Assembly: GCF_041807705.1 (NCBI RefSeq)
Contig: NZ_JBGTYY010000004.1
Span: forward strand, 62,001 to 126,000
DNA length: 64,000 bases
Direction: 5' to 3'
DNA from: Mannheimia sp041807705
GTDB taxonomy: Bacteria; Pseudomonadota; Gammaproteobacteria; Enterobacterales; Pasteurellaceae
Shown: piece after piece, positions 35,613 through 44,975 of the stretch
Layout of the letters: each line of letters begins with the position of its first letter
Numbering within the stretch: the first letter of the stretch is position 1
Notes under the pieces: model-generated
Database searches by the model: none
What the model saw: the letters and a program-made list of their open reading frames with translations, nothing else
Told to the model about the DNA's origin: nothing
Program-made: the position numbers and the translations under genes

Positions 35613-36260
35613 ATGACTGATACTGCTCAACAATCCTCTTGTGTTGTCATTGCCATTGCCGGTGCTTCGGCATCGGGGAAAAGCCTGATTGCTTCAACCA
35701 TTTATAAAGAATTAAAAAATGAATTAGGAACTGATAATATCGGCATTATTTCTGAAGATGCTTATTACGGGGATCAATCTCATTTAACAATGGAAGAACG
35801 TATTAAAACCAACTACGACCACCCTAACTCAATGGATCATCATTTACTGGTTGATCATCTACGCCAACTAAAGCAAGGTAAAGCCATTGAAATTCCCGAA
35901 TACGATTACACTGAGCATAATCGAAAAAACACCACCAAACACTTTGAACCGAAAAAAATAATTATTTTAGAAGGTATTTTACTTCTAACTGATGAACATA
36001 TTCGCAATGAGCTAAACGTTTCTATTTTCGTTGATGCGCCATTAGATATTTGCTTTATTCGCCGCTTACAACGTGATATGGTGGAACGTGGTCGTTCAAT
36101 GGAATCGGTAATTACACAATATCGCAAAACGGTTCGCCCGATGTTCTTACAATTTATTGAGCCATCAAAGCAATATGCCGATATTATTGTACCAAAAGGC
36201 GGTAAGAACCGTATTGCAATTGATATTCTTAAAGCCCAAATCAAGCAATTACTCAAATAG
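35613..36260 (+). CDS. udk: Uridine/cytidine kinase
   Basis: Phosphorylates uridine and cytidine (pyrimidine salvage). 215 aa. P-loop GASASGKS (about 17-24), the SEDAYYGD and YDHPNSMDHHLL nucleoside-site blocks. TATAAT at 35573-35578 upstream is a good -10. dcd follows after 9 nt, making a pyrimidine nucleotide pair. Confidence 0.96.
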   Translation: MTDTAQQSSCVVIAIAGASASGKSLIASTIYKELKNELGTDNIGIISEDAYYGDQSHLTMEERIKTNYDHPNSMDHHLLVDHLRQLKQGKAIEIPEYDYTEHNRKNTTKHFEPKKIIILEGILLLTDEHIRNELNVSIFVDAPLDICFIRRLQRDMVERGRSMESVITQYRKTVRPMFLQFIEPSKQYADIIVPKGGKNRIAIDILKAQIKQLLK

Positions 36261-36269
36261 GAGAAAAAT

Positions 36270-36851
36270 ATGCGTTTATGCGACACCGATATTAAACGTT
36301 ACTTAGATGAAGGTATCATCAGCATTACGCCTCGTCCTTCTAATGATAAAATTTCTGGTGCAACGGCTGATGTGCGTTTAGGTAATTCGTTCCGTGTTTT
36401 TCGTGAGCATAACACGCCTTATATTGATCTAAGTGGGCCTCGTGAAGAAGTAACCGCTCAACTAAATAAGGTAATGAGCGATGAAATCATTATCAGTGAT
36501 GGTGAAGCATTTTTCCTTCACCCTGGAGAACTAGCCCTTGCAACCACATTAGAATCTGTTAGCCTGCCTGCTAATATTGTGGGTTGGTTAGATGGCCGCT
36601 CATCATTAGCTCGATTAGGATTAATGGTACACGTAACAGCTCATCGGATTGACCCAGGTTGGGAAGGAAAAATCGTATTAGAATTTTTTAATGCGGGCAA
36701 ACTCCCTCTTGCGCTTCGCCCTAATATGGCAATTGGTGCTTTAAGTTTTGAAGTGCTAAGCGGCAATGCAGCAAAACCTTATAACGCTCGTAAAGATGCA
36801 AAATATAAAAATCAGCAAAGTGCCGTTTCTAGTCGAATTAACCAGGATTAA
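36270..36851 (+). CDS. dcd: dCTP deaminase
   Basis: Deaminates dCTP to dUTP, the main source of dUMP for thymidylate. 193 aa; WLDGRSSLARLGLMVHVTAHRIDPGWEGKIVLEF spans the active site (broken here only for length; Glu in the last part is catalytic). Co-transcribed with udk, as in enterobacteria. Confidence 0.96.
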   Translation: MRLCDTDIKRYLDEGIISITPRPSNDKISGATADVRLGNSFRVFREHNTPYIDLSGPREEVTAQLNKVMSDEIIISDGEAFFLHPGELALATTLESVSLPANIVGWLDGRSSLARLGLMVHVTAHRIDPGWEGKIVLEFFNAGKLPLALRPNMAIGALSFEVLSGNAAKPYNARKDAKYKNQQSAVSSRINQD

Positions 36852-36947
36852 TTAAAAATTTTAATTAAATACTACCGCTTGCAACGATTATTTAGCTATG
36901 TTACATTCAAACTGCACTAATCAAAAACATAATATAAGGAGATCTCT

Positions 36948-37106
36948 ATGTTACATTATGCTGTAGTATTTTTTATTATCGCCATTGTGGCTGCATTTTT
37001 CGGTTTTGGCGGCATAGCTGGAAGTGCAGCTGAAATTGCAAAAATTTTATTCTTCGTCTTTTTGGTGCTTACTGTTATTTCTTTCTTATTCAAACGAAAA
37101 AAATAA
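36948..37106 (+). CDS. DUF1328/YtjA family small membrane protein
   Basis: 52 aa, two hydrophobic helices separated by GFGGIAGSAAEIAK, ending FKRKK. This is the YtjA-type DUF1328 family of small inner-membrane proteins, function unknown. AAGGAGATCTCT before the ATG is a very strong ribosome site. Single gene with its own terminator; the AT-rich 96 nt upstream include an uptake-like ACCGCTTGC. Confidence 0.9.
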   Translation: MLHYAVVFFIIAIVAAFFGFGGIAGSAAEIAKILFFVFLVLTVISFLFKRKK

Positions 37107-37165
37107 AAGATTGAATTACTGAATTTTACAGAACACAGCAAAAGCTATGTTCTCTATTTAAAGAT

Positions 37166-37195
37166 AAAAAAGCGAACATGGTTGTTCGCTTTTTT
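37166..37195. terminator. Bidirectional terminator, DUF1328 gene / pntB
   Basis: AGCGAACA (37171-37178), loop TGGT, TGTTCGCT (37183-37190), flanked by A-run and T-run; works for both the plus-strand small gene and minus-strand pntB. Confidence 0.9.
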
Positions 37196-37200
37196 CTTAA

Positions 37201-38652
37201 TTAGCTATTTAATGCTCTTAGAATATCATCTACTCTTTCTTTCGCATCACCAAATAGCATTTGGGTGTTTTCTTTAAAGAAGAGCGGGTTTTGAACGCCT
37301 GCATAACCTACTGCCATTGAACGTTTAAATACAATAACATTTTGTGCTTTCCATACTTCAAGCACTGGCATTCCTGCGATTGGGCTTGATGGGTCATCTA
37401 ATGCTGCTGGGTTTACGGTGTCATTTGCACCGATAACTAATACCACATCAGTATCTTCAAAATCGTCATTGATTTCGTCCATTTCTAATACCACATCGTA
37501 AGGTACTTTCGCTTCAGCAAGCAATACGTTCATATGACCCGGTAATCGACCCGCTACTGGGTGAATACCGAAACGTACATTCACACCTTTTTCACGCAAT
37601 TTTGCGGTAATTTCTGCAACTGGATATTGAGCTTGAGCTACCGCCATACCATATCCCGGTGTGATAATCACTGAGCTTGCATTTTTCAGCATTTCTGCCA
37701 CTTCTTCTGCGTTGGTTTCACGGTGTTCGCCGTATTCCGTATCGCCTGAAGAAGATTGCATTTCGTTACCAAAACCACCTGCAATAACGCTGATAAACGA
37801 GCGGTTCATCGCCTTACACATAATGTAAGAAAGAATTGCACCTGAAGAACCCACTAACGCACCTGTTACGATTAATAAATCGTTACTTAGCATAAAGCCT
37901 GCTGCAGCTGCTGCCCAACCTGAATAAGAGTTGAGCATTGAAACCACCACTGGCATATCTGCACCACCGATAGATGCCACTAAGTGCCAACCGAACACTA
38001 AAGCAATAGCAGTCATAATTAACACAGGGAAAATATTTTCAGGGCGATTTAAGAATACAATCATCAGGAAGATTGAAACAACAATCGCCGCTAAATTCCA
38101 TTTGTGTTTATGAGGGATATTTAATGCCGCAGAAGAGACTTTACGACCAAATAACTTGCCGCTTAATTTCCCGAATGCCACTAATGAGCCAGAGAATGTA
38201 ACTGCTCCAATGAAGATCCCTAAGAATACTTCAACATTGTGAATATTCGCAAGGGTTGCTTGTTCTGCTAAGAATGCCGCTTTTTCCGCTTCAGTTACTA
38301 AATAAGCAGGCATTGGTGCTTCAATATGTAAACCGTAGCTATTAAAACCAACTAATACTGCTGCTAAACCTACGAAGCTGTGAAGAATAGCAACTAATTC
38401 TGGCATTTCTGTCATTTCAACTTTAATCGCTTTTTTGATCCCGATGAATGCACCGATTGCCATCGCAATTAAAATCCAAATTGTGCCGTGAGATTGTGGG
38501 CCGAAAATGGTTGCCACTAAAGCAATTCCCATACCTACAATACCGTACCAACAACCTGCTTTTGCGGTTTCGTGTTTAGAAAGCCCTGCAAGGCTCATAA
38601 TAAAGAGAAGTGCTGCAATAATATAGGCAGCGGTAACAAATCCAAAAGACAT
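37201..38652 (-). CDS. pntB: NAD(P) transhydrogenase subunit beta
   Basis: Membrane plus NADP(H)-binding (dIII) part of the proton-pumping transhydrogenase. 483 aa: about eight to nine helices (1-290), then dIII with ITPGYGMAVAQAQ, GIHPVAGRLPGHMNVLLAEA and VIGANDTVNPAA. 11 nt after pntA; ribosome site AAGGAGAACG. Confidence 0.97.
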   Translation of the reverse strand: MSFGFVTAAYIIAALLFIMSLAGLSKHETAKAGCWYGIVGMGIALVATIFGPQSHGTIWILIAMAIGAFIGIKKAIKVEMTEMPELVAILHSFVGLAAVLVGFNSYGLHIEAPMPAYLVTEAEKAAFLAEQATLANIHNVEVFLGIFIGAVTFSGSLVAFGKLSGKLFGRKVSSAALNIPHKHKWNLAAIVVSIFLMIVFLNRPENIFPVLIMTAIALVFGWHLVASIGGADMPVVVSMLNSYSGWAAAAAGFMLSNDLLIVTGALVGSSGAILSYIMCKAMNRSFISVIAGGFGNEMQSSSGDTEYGEHRETNAEEVAEMLKNASSVIITPGYGMAVAQAQYPVAEITAKLREKGVNVRFGIHPVAGRLPGHMNVLLAEAKVPYDVVLEMDEINDDFEDTDVVLVIGANDTVNPAALDDPSSPIAGMPVLEVWKAQNVIVFKRSMAVGYAGVQNPLFFKENTQMLFGDAKERVDDILRALNS

Positions 38653-38663
38653 TTTCGTTCTCC

Positions 38664-40202
38664 TTAACCTTTTCTAAACATTGCTAGCATTCTTTGCGTA
38701 ACTTTAAAGCCACCAAAAATATTGATGCTGGCAACTAAAATCGCAATAAAGGCTAAAATATCAATAAAGAAATTACCAACAGGTTGGGCAATTTGTAACA
38801 CAGCCCCTACGATGATAATACCTGAAATCGCATTGGTTACTGCCATAAGTGGTGTGTGTAATGCGTGACTCACGTTCCAAACCACATAGTAACCTACCAC
38901 ACAAGCGAGTACGAACACAGTAAAGTGCGATAAAAACGCTGCTGGAGCAACAGAGGCAATCCATAAGAATAACGCCCCTACACCTGCCATCACGCCATAT
39001 TTCACTTTTGGATTTGCAGGTTTTTCTTCTTTTTTGACCGCTTGTGGTGCTGCCGCTGGCTTTTGAGGCTGAGCGGAAACTTGAATTGGTGGAGCTGGCC
39101 AGGTTAATTCGCCATCACGCACAACCGTTACACCGCGTAACACGACATCATCAAAATTGATGTCAATTTGACCATCTTTATTCGGGGCTAACAGTTTTAA
39201 CAAGTTCACTAAGTTAGTGCCGTAAAGTTGAGAAGATTGCGTTGGTAAACGAGCTGGGAAATCGGTATAACCAATCACTTTTACTTGATTATCTGTAACC
39301 ACAACTTCGCCTGCTTTAGTATATTCGCAGTTACCGCCTGTAGCCGCTGCTAAGTCCACAATCACAGAACCCGGTTTCATTGAGTCCACAATCTCTTTTG
39401 TGATTAAGCGAGGAGCTGGTTTACCCGGAATGGCTGCGGTGGTAATGATAATATCCACTTCTTTCGCTTGAGCAGCGTAAAGTTCCATCGCACGGCGGTT
39501 AAACTCTTCTGACATCACTTTCGCATAACCATCGCCTGAGCCACCTTCTTCTTCAAAATCAATTTCTAAGAAGTCAGCACCCATTGATTTTACTTGCTCT
39601 TTTACTTCTGGGCGAGAGTCAAAGGCACGCACAATTGCCCCTAAGCTATTTGCTGCACCAATCGCCGCTAAACCTGCCACCCCTGCACCAATCACAAGCA
39701 CTTTCGCAGGCGGTACTTTACCTGCTGCGGTAATTTGACCTGTAAAGAAACTGCCAAATGAATTAGCCGCTTCAATTACGGCACGGTAGCCTGAAATATT
39801 CGCCATTGAGCTTAACGCATCTAATGCTTGGGCTCGAGAGATACGAGGCACAGCGTCCATTGCCAGCACATTGATTTTTTTAGACTGCAATTTATCCATT
39901 AATTCTGGATTTTGAGCAGGCCAAATAAAGCTCACTAAGGTTGCACCCTCTTTGATTAAATCAATTTCAGCTTCTGTTGGAGCATTCACTTTGAAAATAA
40001 TGTCCGCATTCCAAACTTCTTGTTGCGTGCCAATATTCGCACCTGCATTTAAAAATGCGTTGTCTTCAAAACTCGCCTTAAAGCCCGCATCTTGTTCAAT
40101 GAGGACATCAAAGCCAAGTTTTTTAATCTGCTCAACGGTTTTAGGCGTTGCCGCCACACGAGTTTCACCGTCTAACAGCTCTCTTGGTACACCAATAAGC
40201 AT
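38664..40202 (-). CDS. pntA: NAD(P) transhydrogenase subunit alpha
   Basis: NAD(H)-binding dI domain (about 1-380) with GAGVAGLAAIGAA Rossmann loop and the flexible loop region after YTDFPARLPTQSS, a Pro/Ala/Lys linker, then four C-terminal helices. 512 aa from ATG 40202 (CAGGAGTCTTT). Pairs with pntB for NADPH supply. Confidence 0.97.
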   Translation of the reverse strand: MLIGVPRELLDGETRVAATPKTVEQIKKLGFDVLIEQDAGFKASFEDNAFLNAGANIGTQQEVWNADIIFKVNAPTEAEIDLIKEGATLVSFIWPAQNPELMDKLQSKKINVLAMDAVPRISRAQALDALSSMANISGYRAVIEAANSFGSFFTGQITAAGKVPPAKVLVIGAGVAGLAAIGAANSLGAIVRAFDSRPEVKEQVKSMGADFLEIDFEEEGGSGDGYAKVMSEEFNRRAMELYAAQAKEVDIIITTAAIPGKPAPRLITKEIVDSMKPGSVIVDLAAATGGNCEYTKAGEVVVTDNQVKVIGYTDFPARLPTQSSQLYGTNLVNLLKLLAPNKDGQIDINFDDVVLRGVTVVRDGELTWPAPPIQVSAQPQKPAAAPQAVKKEEKPANPKVKYGVMAGVGALFLWIASVAPAAFLSHFTVFVLACVVGYYVVWNVSHALHTPLMAVTNAISGIIIVGAVLQIAQPVGNFFIDILAFIAILVASINIFGGFKVTQRMLAMFRKG

Positions 40203-40411
40203 AAAGACTCCTGTATGGTTGTTATTATTCAAGGCTAAATAATTAGCCCCATTCAAGTTAAAAAACTGTCTAACTGTACCACTAAATACACTAAATTTGT
40301 AAAAAAATCTGATTATTTTTAGGGATTATTTCGTATTTTTTCAAATTTTAAGCTATCGAAAATTTTGCTACACTATTAGCGTAAAAAATTTAACAAAAAC
40401 GAAACAATTTA

Positions 40412-41131
40412 ATGAATATTTTAGATCAAATCCAGATTATTCTGGTAGAAACATCTCTCCCTGCCAACATCGGTTCAGCCGCTCGTGCAATGAAAACAAT
40501 GGGCTTAACCCATTTGCGTTTAGTTGCACCACTACAACCGATTGATGAACAAGCTGAAGCCCTTGCCGCAGGGGCGAAAGATGTACTAGATAATGCCCAA
40601 ATCTACCCGACTTTTGATGACGCCATTGCCGATTGCCAGCTCGTAATTGGCACAAGTGCTAGACTTCGTCATTTGCAAAACAGTCTAATTGCACCAAGAG
40701 ATTGTGGGGAACTCGTGATAAACCGTGCTAATCTTGGCAAAGTCGCCATTGTATTTGGGCGAGAACGTGTAGGACTAACCAATGAAGAGCTGCTGAAATG
40801 CCAATATCATCTTAATTTCCCGACCAATCCTGATTACGGCTCGCTCAATCTCGCAATGGCAGTGCAACTGGCAAGTTATGAAATTCGTATGGCATATTTG
40901 CAAAAAATAGTAGAAAAACGACCGCTTGTAGAGGAAAAAGAGTATCCAACCGCAGAAGCATTGGAGCATTTTTTTGCTCATACCGAGCGATTGTATAAAG
41001 AATTAGGGTTTATCCGCAATGATGCGGTAATGTTGAAGCTCCGCCGACTTTATCAACGGGCAGAGCTTGAAACCAATGAGTTGAATTTGTTGAGAGGAAT
41101 GCTGACAGCGGTTGAGAAAGCATCAAAATAA
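40412..41131 (+). CDS. trmJ: tRNA (cytidine/uridine-2'-O-)-methyltransferase TrmJ
   Basis: SPOUT-fold methyltransferase for the wobble-adjacent position 32 of tRNA. 239 aa; ETSLPANIGSAARAMKTMGL at the N-terminus, the knot motifs VFGRERVGLTNEEL and YGSLNLAMAVQLASYE. Upstream TACACT (-10) with TTGCTA nearby. The HipA-like kinase gene begins only 20 nt later, so it may be read through from here. Confidence 0.93.
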   Translation: MNILDQIQIILVETSLPANIGSAARAMKTMGLTHLRLVAPLQPIDEQAEALAAGAKDVLDNAQIYPTFDDAIADCQLVIGTSARLRHLQNSLIAPRDCGELVINRANLGKVAIVFGRERVGLTNEELLKCQYHLNFPTNPDYGSLNLAMAVQLASYEIRMAYLQKIVEKRPLVEEKEYPTAEALEHFFAHTERLYKELGFIRNDAVMLKLRRLYQRAELETNELNLLRGMLTAVEKASK

Positions 41132-41151
41132 ATTCTTTGAGAGGAATAATG

Positions 41152-41892
41152 ATGGCAAAAATTATATTTATCCAAGAACGTACACAAATGGGCATTACTC
41201 GACCATTTATTTGTAAAGCTGACGATAACAAAAGCTATATCGTAAAAACATCAGGAATGATGCCAATCTATCAATTACTTGCTGAATGGATTGGTTCTAC
41301 ATTAGCCATTAAAATGAAATTGCCTTGTCCAAATATTCAATTACTTCATTTTGATAAATTAGTATTTCAGCTTATTCAGTCTGAGTGGAAAGCAGCCTTA
41401 ACAACACAAACCGTATTTGGCTCTGAATATACATTGCCTACTGTTACAGCCAAAAGTTCTCAAGCTCACAATCCGCTTTACTTACCAGAAGAAATGCAGA
41501 AATGGTTATATATGTTTGATCGTTGGATATTAAATTCCGATCGAACATCATCAAAAGTGGGAACGGGCAATATTAACTTGCTTTTTGATGAGCAAAAGCA
41601 GAAAATCCTTGTTATCGATCACAACCTCGCTTTTGATAAAAATGCTCAATTTAATGAACATATCTTTTCTATTCAAAATAGAGAATGGCGATTAACTCTC
41701 ACGGATAAAAAAGCATTTACTGAAAAAGCGACGAACATCTTAAACAATTTTGAAGATATTTATCAATCTATCCCCGATGATTGGTTTCCAACTGATGAAG
41801 ATGAATTTCAAAAAATAGAAAATCATATACAACAAATTAAAGCAATTTTAGAACGCATCAAAAACAAACACTATTGGGATAATATTGAATGA
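41152..41892 (+). CDS. HipA-like kinase-fold protein
   Basis: 246 aa, small HipA-like (PI3/4-kinase-fold) protein without the HipA N-terminal domain. Kinase landmarks: K32 in SYIVKTSG (ATP lysine), D130 in MFDRWILNSDRT (catalytic loop), N140 in GNINLLF and D156 in LVIDHNLAF (metal site, DFG-like). All are intact, so catalysis is plausible; target unknown. Start chosen at ATG 41152 (GAGGAA with 5-nt spacing); ATG 41149 is also possible. The stop overlaps the next ATG (ATGA), so the two are coupled. Not a textbook HipBA: no HTH antitoxin is near. Confidence 0.78.
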   Translation: MAKIIFIQERTQMGITRPFICKADDNKSYIVKTSGMMPIYQLLAEWIGSTLAIKMKLPCPNIQLLHFDKLVFQLIQSEWKAALTTQTVFGSEYTLPTVTAKSSQAHNPLYLPEEMQKWLYMFDRWILNSDRTSSKVGTGNINLLFDEQKQKILVIDHNLAFDKNAQFNEHIFSIQNREWRLTLTDKKAFTEKATNILNNFEDIYQSIPDDWFPTDEDEFQKIENHIQQIKAILERIKNKHYWDNIE

Positions 41893-42290
41893 AACAACCT
41901 ATTTTATACAGTTTTGTCAGATTTAGACCTTATATCGAAACGGGCGAATTCGTTAATGTTGGTCTATTAATGTGCGAGCCTGAAAAGAGAAAACTCACTT
42001 ATCGCCTTGTTGATAAGGACAACCAACGTGTAAAACAATTTTTCTATGATAGAGATATTTTTACTCATACTCGAGATATTATCGATGAAGAGCTCCGTTA
42101 TATCACTTCACAGCCCTTCGACTTTAATGTAGAGGAAATGGCTCGCTTTTTTCACAACTATGTTGATGTTAAAGAGGGATGCGTGCAATACAGCAATGCC
42201 GCTGTTGGCATTGTTGATGATCCACAAACTTATTTTGATACACTTTATAAAGAATATATCTCCTCTAATTTGGATAATGCTGGCCAATAA
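41889..42290 (+). CDS. DUF3037 family protein, partner of the HipA-like kinase
   Basis: 133 aa. YSFVRFRPYIETGEFVNVGLLM at the N-terminus is the DUF3037 signature; the rest is charged and mostly helical. No signal or membrane segment. ATG overlaps the kinase stop by 4 nt. DUF3037 genes are often found next to such HipA-like kinases; whether the protein is a regulator, an inhibitor or a substrate is not known. Confidence 0.8.
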   Translation: MKQPILYSFVRFRPYIETGEFVNVGLLMCEPEKRKLTYRLVDKDNQRVKQFFYDRDIFTHTRDIIDEELRYITSQPFDFNVEEMARFFHNYVDVKEGCVQYSNAAVGIVDDPQTYFDTLYKEYISSNLDNAGQ

Positions 42291-42338
42291 TACCAAGCGG
42301 TCATTTTTCTGCTATATTTTGCAAATCCCTCTAAAACA

Positions 42339-42366
42339 AAAACGGTAAGATTTCTCTTACCGTTTT
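42339..42366. terminator. Bidirectional terminator, DUF3037 gene / glgP
   Basis: AAAACGGTAAGA (42339-42350), loop TTTC, TCTTACCGTTTT (42355-42366); perfect 12-bp stem between convergent genes. Confidence 0.88.
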
Positions 42367-42376
42367 GCCTAAACCA

Positions 42377-44878
42377 TTATTTTAAATTCAACAACTTGTT
42401 TGAACTTTCAATAATGCTGTCCATCGTTGCATCGCCTTTTAATTGCTCTTCGCTCATTGGTTCGATTTTCCAGATGTTATTGGCATAATCCATTACCGAA
42501 CGGTCTGACGAGAAGTAACCCATATTGGCAATATTGATGATTGCCGAACGAATCCACGCTTTCTTATTGCGATAGGCTTGAGCCACTTTCTCTTGAGCTT
42601 CCACATAGCTGCGGTAATCTGCACAGGCTTGGTAGTAGTCGCCAGAGTTTAAGATCAAATCTTGGTAGCGATATGGATCTTCTGGCGAGAATTTGCCATT
42701 TAGAATTTGTGAAATCGCTTCATTCAGCTCACTATCTTTTTCGTAGTAGTGATACGGCGAATAACCATTGCGGCGGAGTTCTTCCACTTGTTCTACTTCG
42801 TTACCGAAAATGAAGATGTTCTCTTTGCCTACACGGCCTAAAATTTCCACATTCGCACCGTCTAGCGTACCAATGGTTAAAGCACCATTAAGGGCAAATT
42901 TCATATTCGATGTACCAGAGGCCTCTGTACCTGCTAATGAAATTTGCTCTGAAACGTCTGCCGCTGGAATAATCATCTGGGCTAACGATACGCTGTAGTT
43001 CGGAATAAATACGACTTTGATTAAATCATTGATGCGAGGGTCGTTATTTACCACACTTGCTACATCATTAATTAAGCGAATCACTTTCTTCGCTGCATAA
43101 TACGCACTTGCCGCTTTACCTGCGAAGATGAACACACGAGGTGTCCAATCCGCCGTTGGATTGCGTAAAATGCGATTATAAAGCGTAATGATGTGAAGCA
43201 CATTCATTTGCTGACGTTTGTATTTATGAATACGTTTGATTTGTACGTCAAAAATCGCTTCAGGATTAAGCGTAATGCCTTGTGTTTCTTCAATATAATT
43301 TGCTAAACGGCGCTTATTCTCAAATTTAACCGCAGCAACTTGAGCCTGTACATCAGCGTTATCCGCAAACTCATTGAATTTTTCTAATTCGCTTAAATCG
43401 GTTAGCCAGTTATCGCCGATATATTTATCTAAAATATTCGCAAGACCCGGGTTGGCAATTTTGATCCAACGGCGAGGCGTTACGCCATTGGTTACGTTGG
43501 TAAAGCGGTTCGGGTAAATACGAGCAAAGTCGGCAAAAATAGATTCAACCATTAAGTCAGAGTGAATTTTCGCCACACCATTTACTTTTGTAGAAGCGAT
43601 AACTGCAAGCCACGCCATACGCACACGGCGGTCGCCTTGTTCGTCAATAAGTGATACACGAGAGATCAGATCATTATCATCTGGGAACTGGCTACGCACC
43701 TCTTCCAAGAAATGTTCGTTAATATCAAAAATAATTTCTAAATGGCGTGGTAACACACGAGCTAACATTTCAACCGGCCACGTTTCTAACGCTTCACTCA
43801 TTAACGTGTGGTTAGTGTAGAAGAATGTTTTGCTGGTGGTTGCCCACGCTTGTTCCCAAGAATAGCCTTTTTCATCAATTAAAATACGCATTAACTCAGG
43901 CACAGCAAGGGTTGGGTGGGTATCATTTAAGTGAATTGCTACTTTATCCGCTAAATTTACACAAGAGCCAAATTCCGCTTCGTGGCGGCGAATAATATCT
44001 TGTACCGATGCAGAACAAAGAAAATATTCTTGACGTAAACGCAATTCACGACCGTTATAGGTAGAATCATCAGGATAAAGCACACGAGAAACGTTTTCTG
44101 AGCTATTTTGTTTAACCATTGCAGCAAAGTAATCGCCACGATTAAACTCTGACAACGCAAAACCTTTACCCGAAGCGTGAGCAGACCATAAACGTAAACT
44201 ATTGGTTGATGTGGTTTCAAAACCCGGAATGAGCTGATCGTGAGCTTGAGCAACAATCTCTTCTTCCGGTTGCCATACGACTTTTTTGCCTTCACGCCAA
44301 GTTTTCCCACCAAAGCGGACCGGGAAACGCTTACTTGAGCGTAAATATGGCCACACAAATTCATTTTCTAACCATTCATCAGGCTGTTCTACTTGCTCGC
44401 CATTGCGAATTTCTTGGCGGAACATACCATATTCATATTGAATACCATAGCCGATAGCAGGGATTTTCATTGTCGCAAGGCTATCTAAATAACAAGCCGC
44501 TAATCGACCTAAACCACCATTACCTAAGCCCGGATCGCCTTCTTCGTTAATAATATCTTCCAGATCTTGCCCTAACTCTTTTAACGCAGCACCGATTAGC
44601 TCATAAACGCCTTCCGAGATCATCGCATTACTGAAAGTTCGCCCCATCAAAAATTCCATTGATAGGTAATAAACACGGCGACTGCCATTTGCAACGTGGC
44701 TACGGCGGGTTTGTAACCACTCTTCGGTAGATAAATCACGTACCACACGAAGTGCAGCATTTAACCAGTTACGTTTGCTGGCATCACGAGGTTCAACACC
44801 TAATGCGAATACCATTTTATGTAAAATTGCATCTTTTACATTTTTAATCATTTCAGGGCTAATTGACTGCCTGCTCAT
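42377..44878 (-). CDS. glgP: Glycogen/maltodextrin phosphorylase
   Basis: Releases glucose-1-P from glycogen ends. 833 aa. PLP-lysine region EASGTSNMKFALNGALTIGT, GGLGRLAACYLDSLAT near the N-terminus and FAGKAASAYYAAKKVI. Start ATG 44878, AGGAG 10 nt before. Last gene of glgBXCAP; an uptake-signal hairpin precedes it, which may make its level differ from the synthesis genes. Confidence 0.96.
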   Translation of the reverse strand: MSRQSISPEMIKNVKDAILHKMVFALGVEPRDASKRNWLNAALRVVRDLSTEEWLQTRRSHVANGSRRVYYLSMEFLMGRTFSNAMISEGVYELIGAALKELGQDLEDIINEEGDPGLGNGGLGRLAACYLDSLATMKIPAIGYGIQYEYGMFRQEIRNGEQVEQPDEWLENEFVWPYLRSSKRFPVRFGGKTWREGKKVVWQPEEEIVAQAHDQLIPGFETTSTNSLRLWSAHASGKGFALSEFNRGDYFAAMVKQNSSENVSRVLYPDDSTYNGRELRLRQEYFLCSASVQDIIRRHEAEFGSCVNLADKVAIHLNDTHPTLAVPELMRILIDEKGYSWEQAWATTSKTFFYTNHTLMSEALETWPVEMLARVLPRHLEIIFDINEHFLEEVRSQFPDDNDLISRVSLIDEQGDRRVRMAWLAVIASTKVNGVAKIHSDLMVESIFADFARIYPNRFTNVTNGVTPRRWIKIANPGLANILDKYIGDNWLTDLSELEKFNEFADNADVQAQVAAVKFENKRRLANYIEETQGITLNPEAIFDVQIKRIHKYKRQQMNVLHIITLYNRILRNPTADWTPRVFIFAGKAASAYYAAKKVIRLINDVASVVNNDPRINDLIKVVFIPNYSVSLAQMIIPAADVSEQISLAGTEASGTSNMKFALNGALTIGTLDGANVEILGRVGKENIFIFGNEVEQVEELRRNGYSPYHYYEKDSELNEAISQILNGKFSPEDPYRYQDLILNSGDYYQACADYRSYVEAQEKVAQAYRNKKAWIRSAIINIANMGYFSSDRSVMDYANNIWKIEPMSEEQLKGDATMDSIIESSNKLLNLK

Positions 44879-44907
44879 TGAGTAAATTCTCCTAATTTTT
44901 ATGAACA

Positions 44908-44957
44908 TTACAAGCGGTCGAATTTACAAATTTTTTTGCAAATCCAACCGCTTGTAA
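44908..44957. repeat. Inverted uptake-signal pair between glgA and glgP
   Basis: TTACAAGCGGT (44908-44918) and its near-exact inverse ACCGCTTGTAA (44947-44957) bracket AATTTACAAA/TTTGCAAAT, giving a long hairpin in the glg transcript. There is no U-run, so partial attenuation or RNA protection is more likely than full termination. Confidence 0.8.
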
Positions 44958-44975
44958 CAATGTTGTAAATATAAA

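Noticed and set aside
35514..35633. 40-residue N-terminal extension of argO
   Set aside because: It overlaps the udk promoter and start region and has no LysE-family similarity.
41137..41151. TTG 41137 as the HipA-like kinase start
   Set aside because: That frame begins inside the ribosome-binding GAGAGGAA; ATG 41152 fits better.
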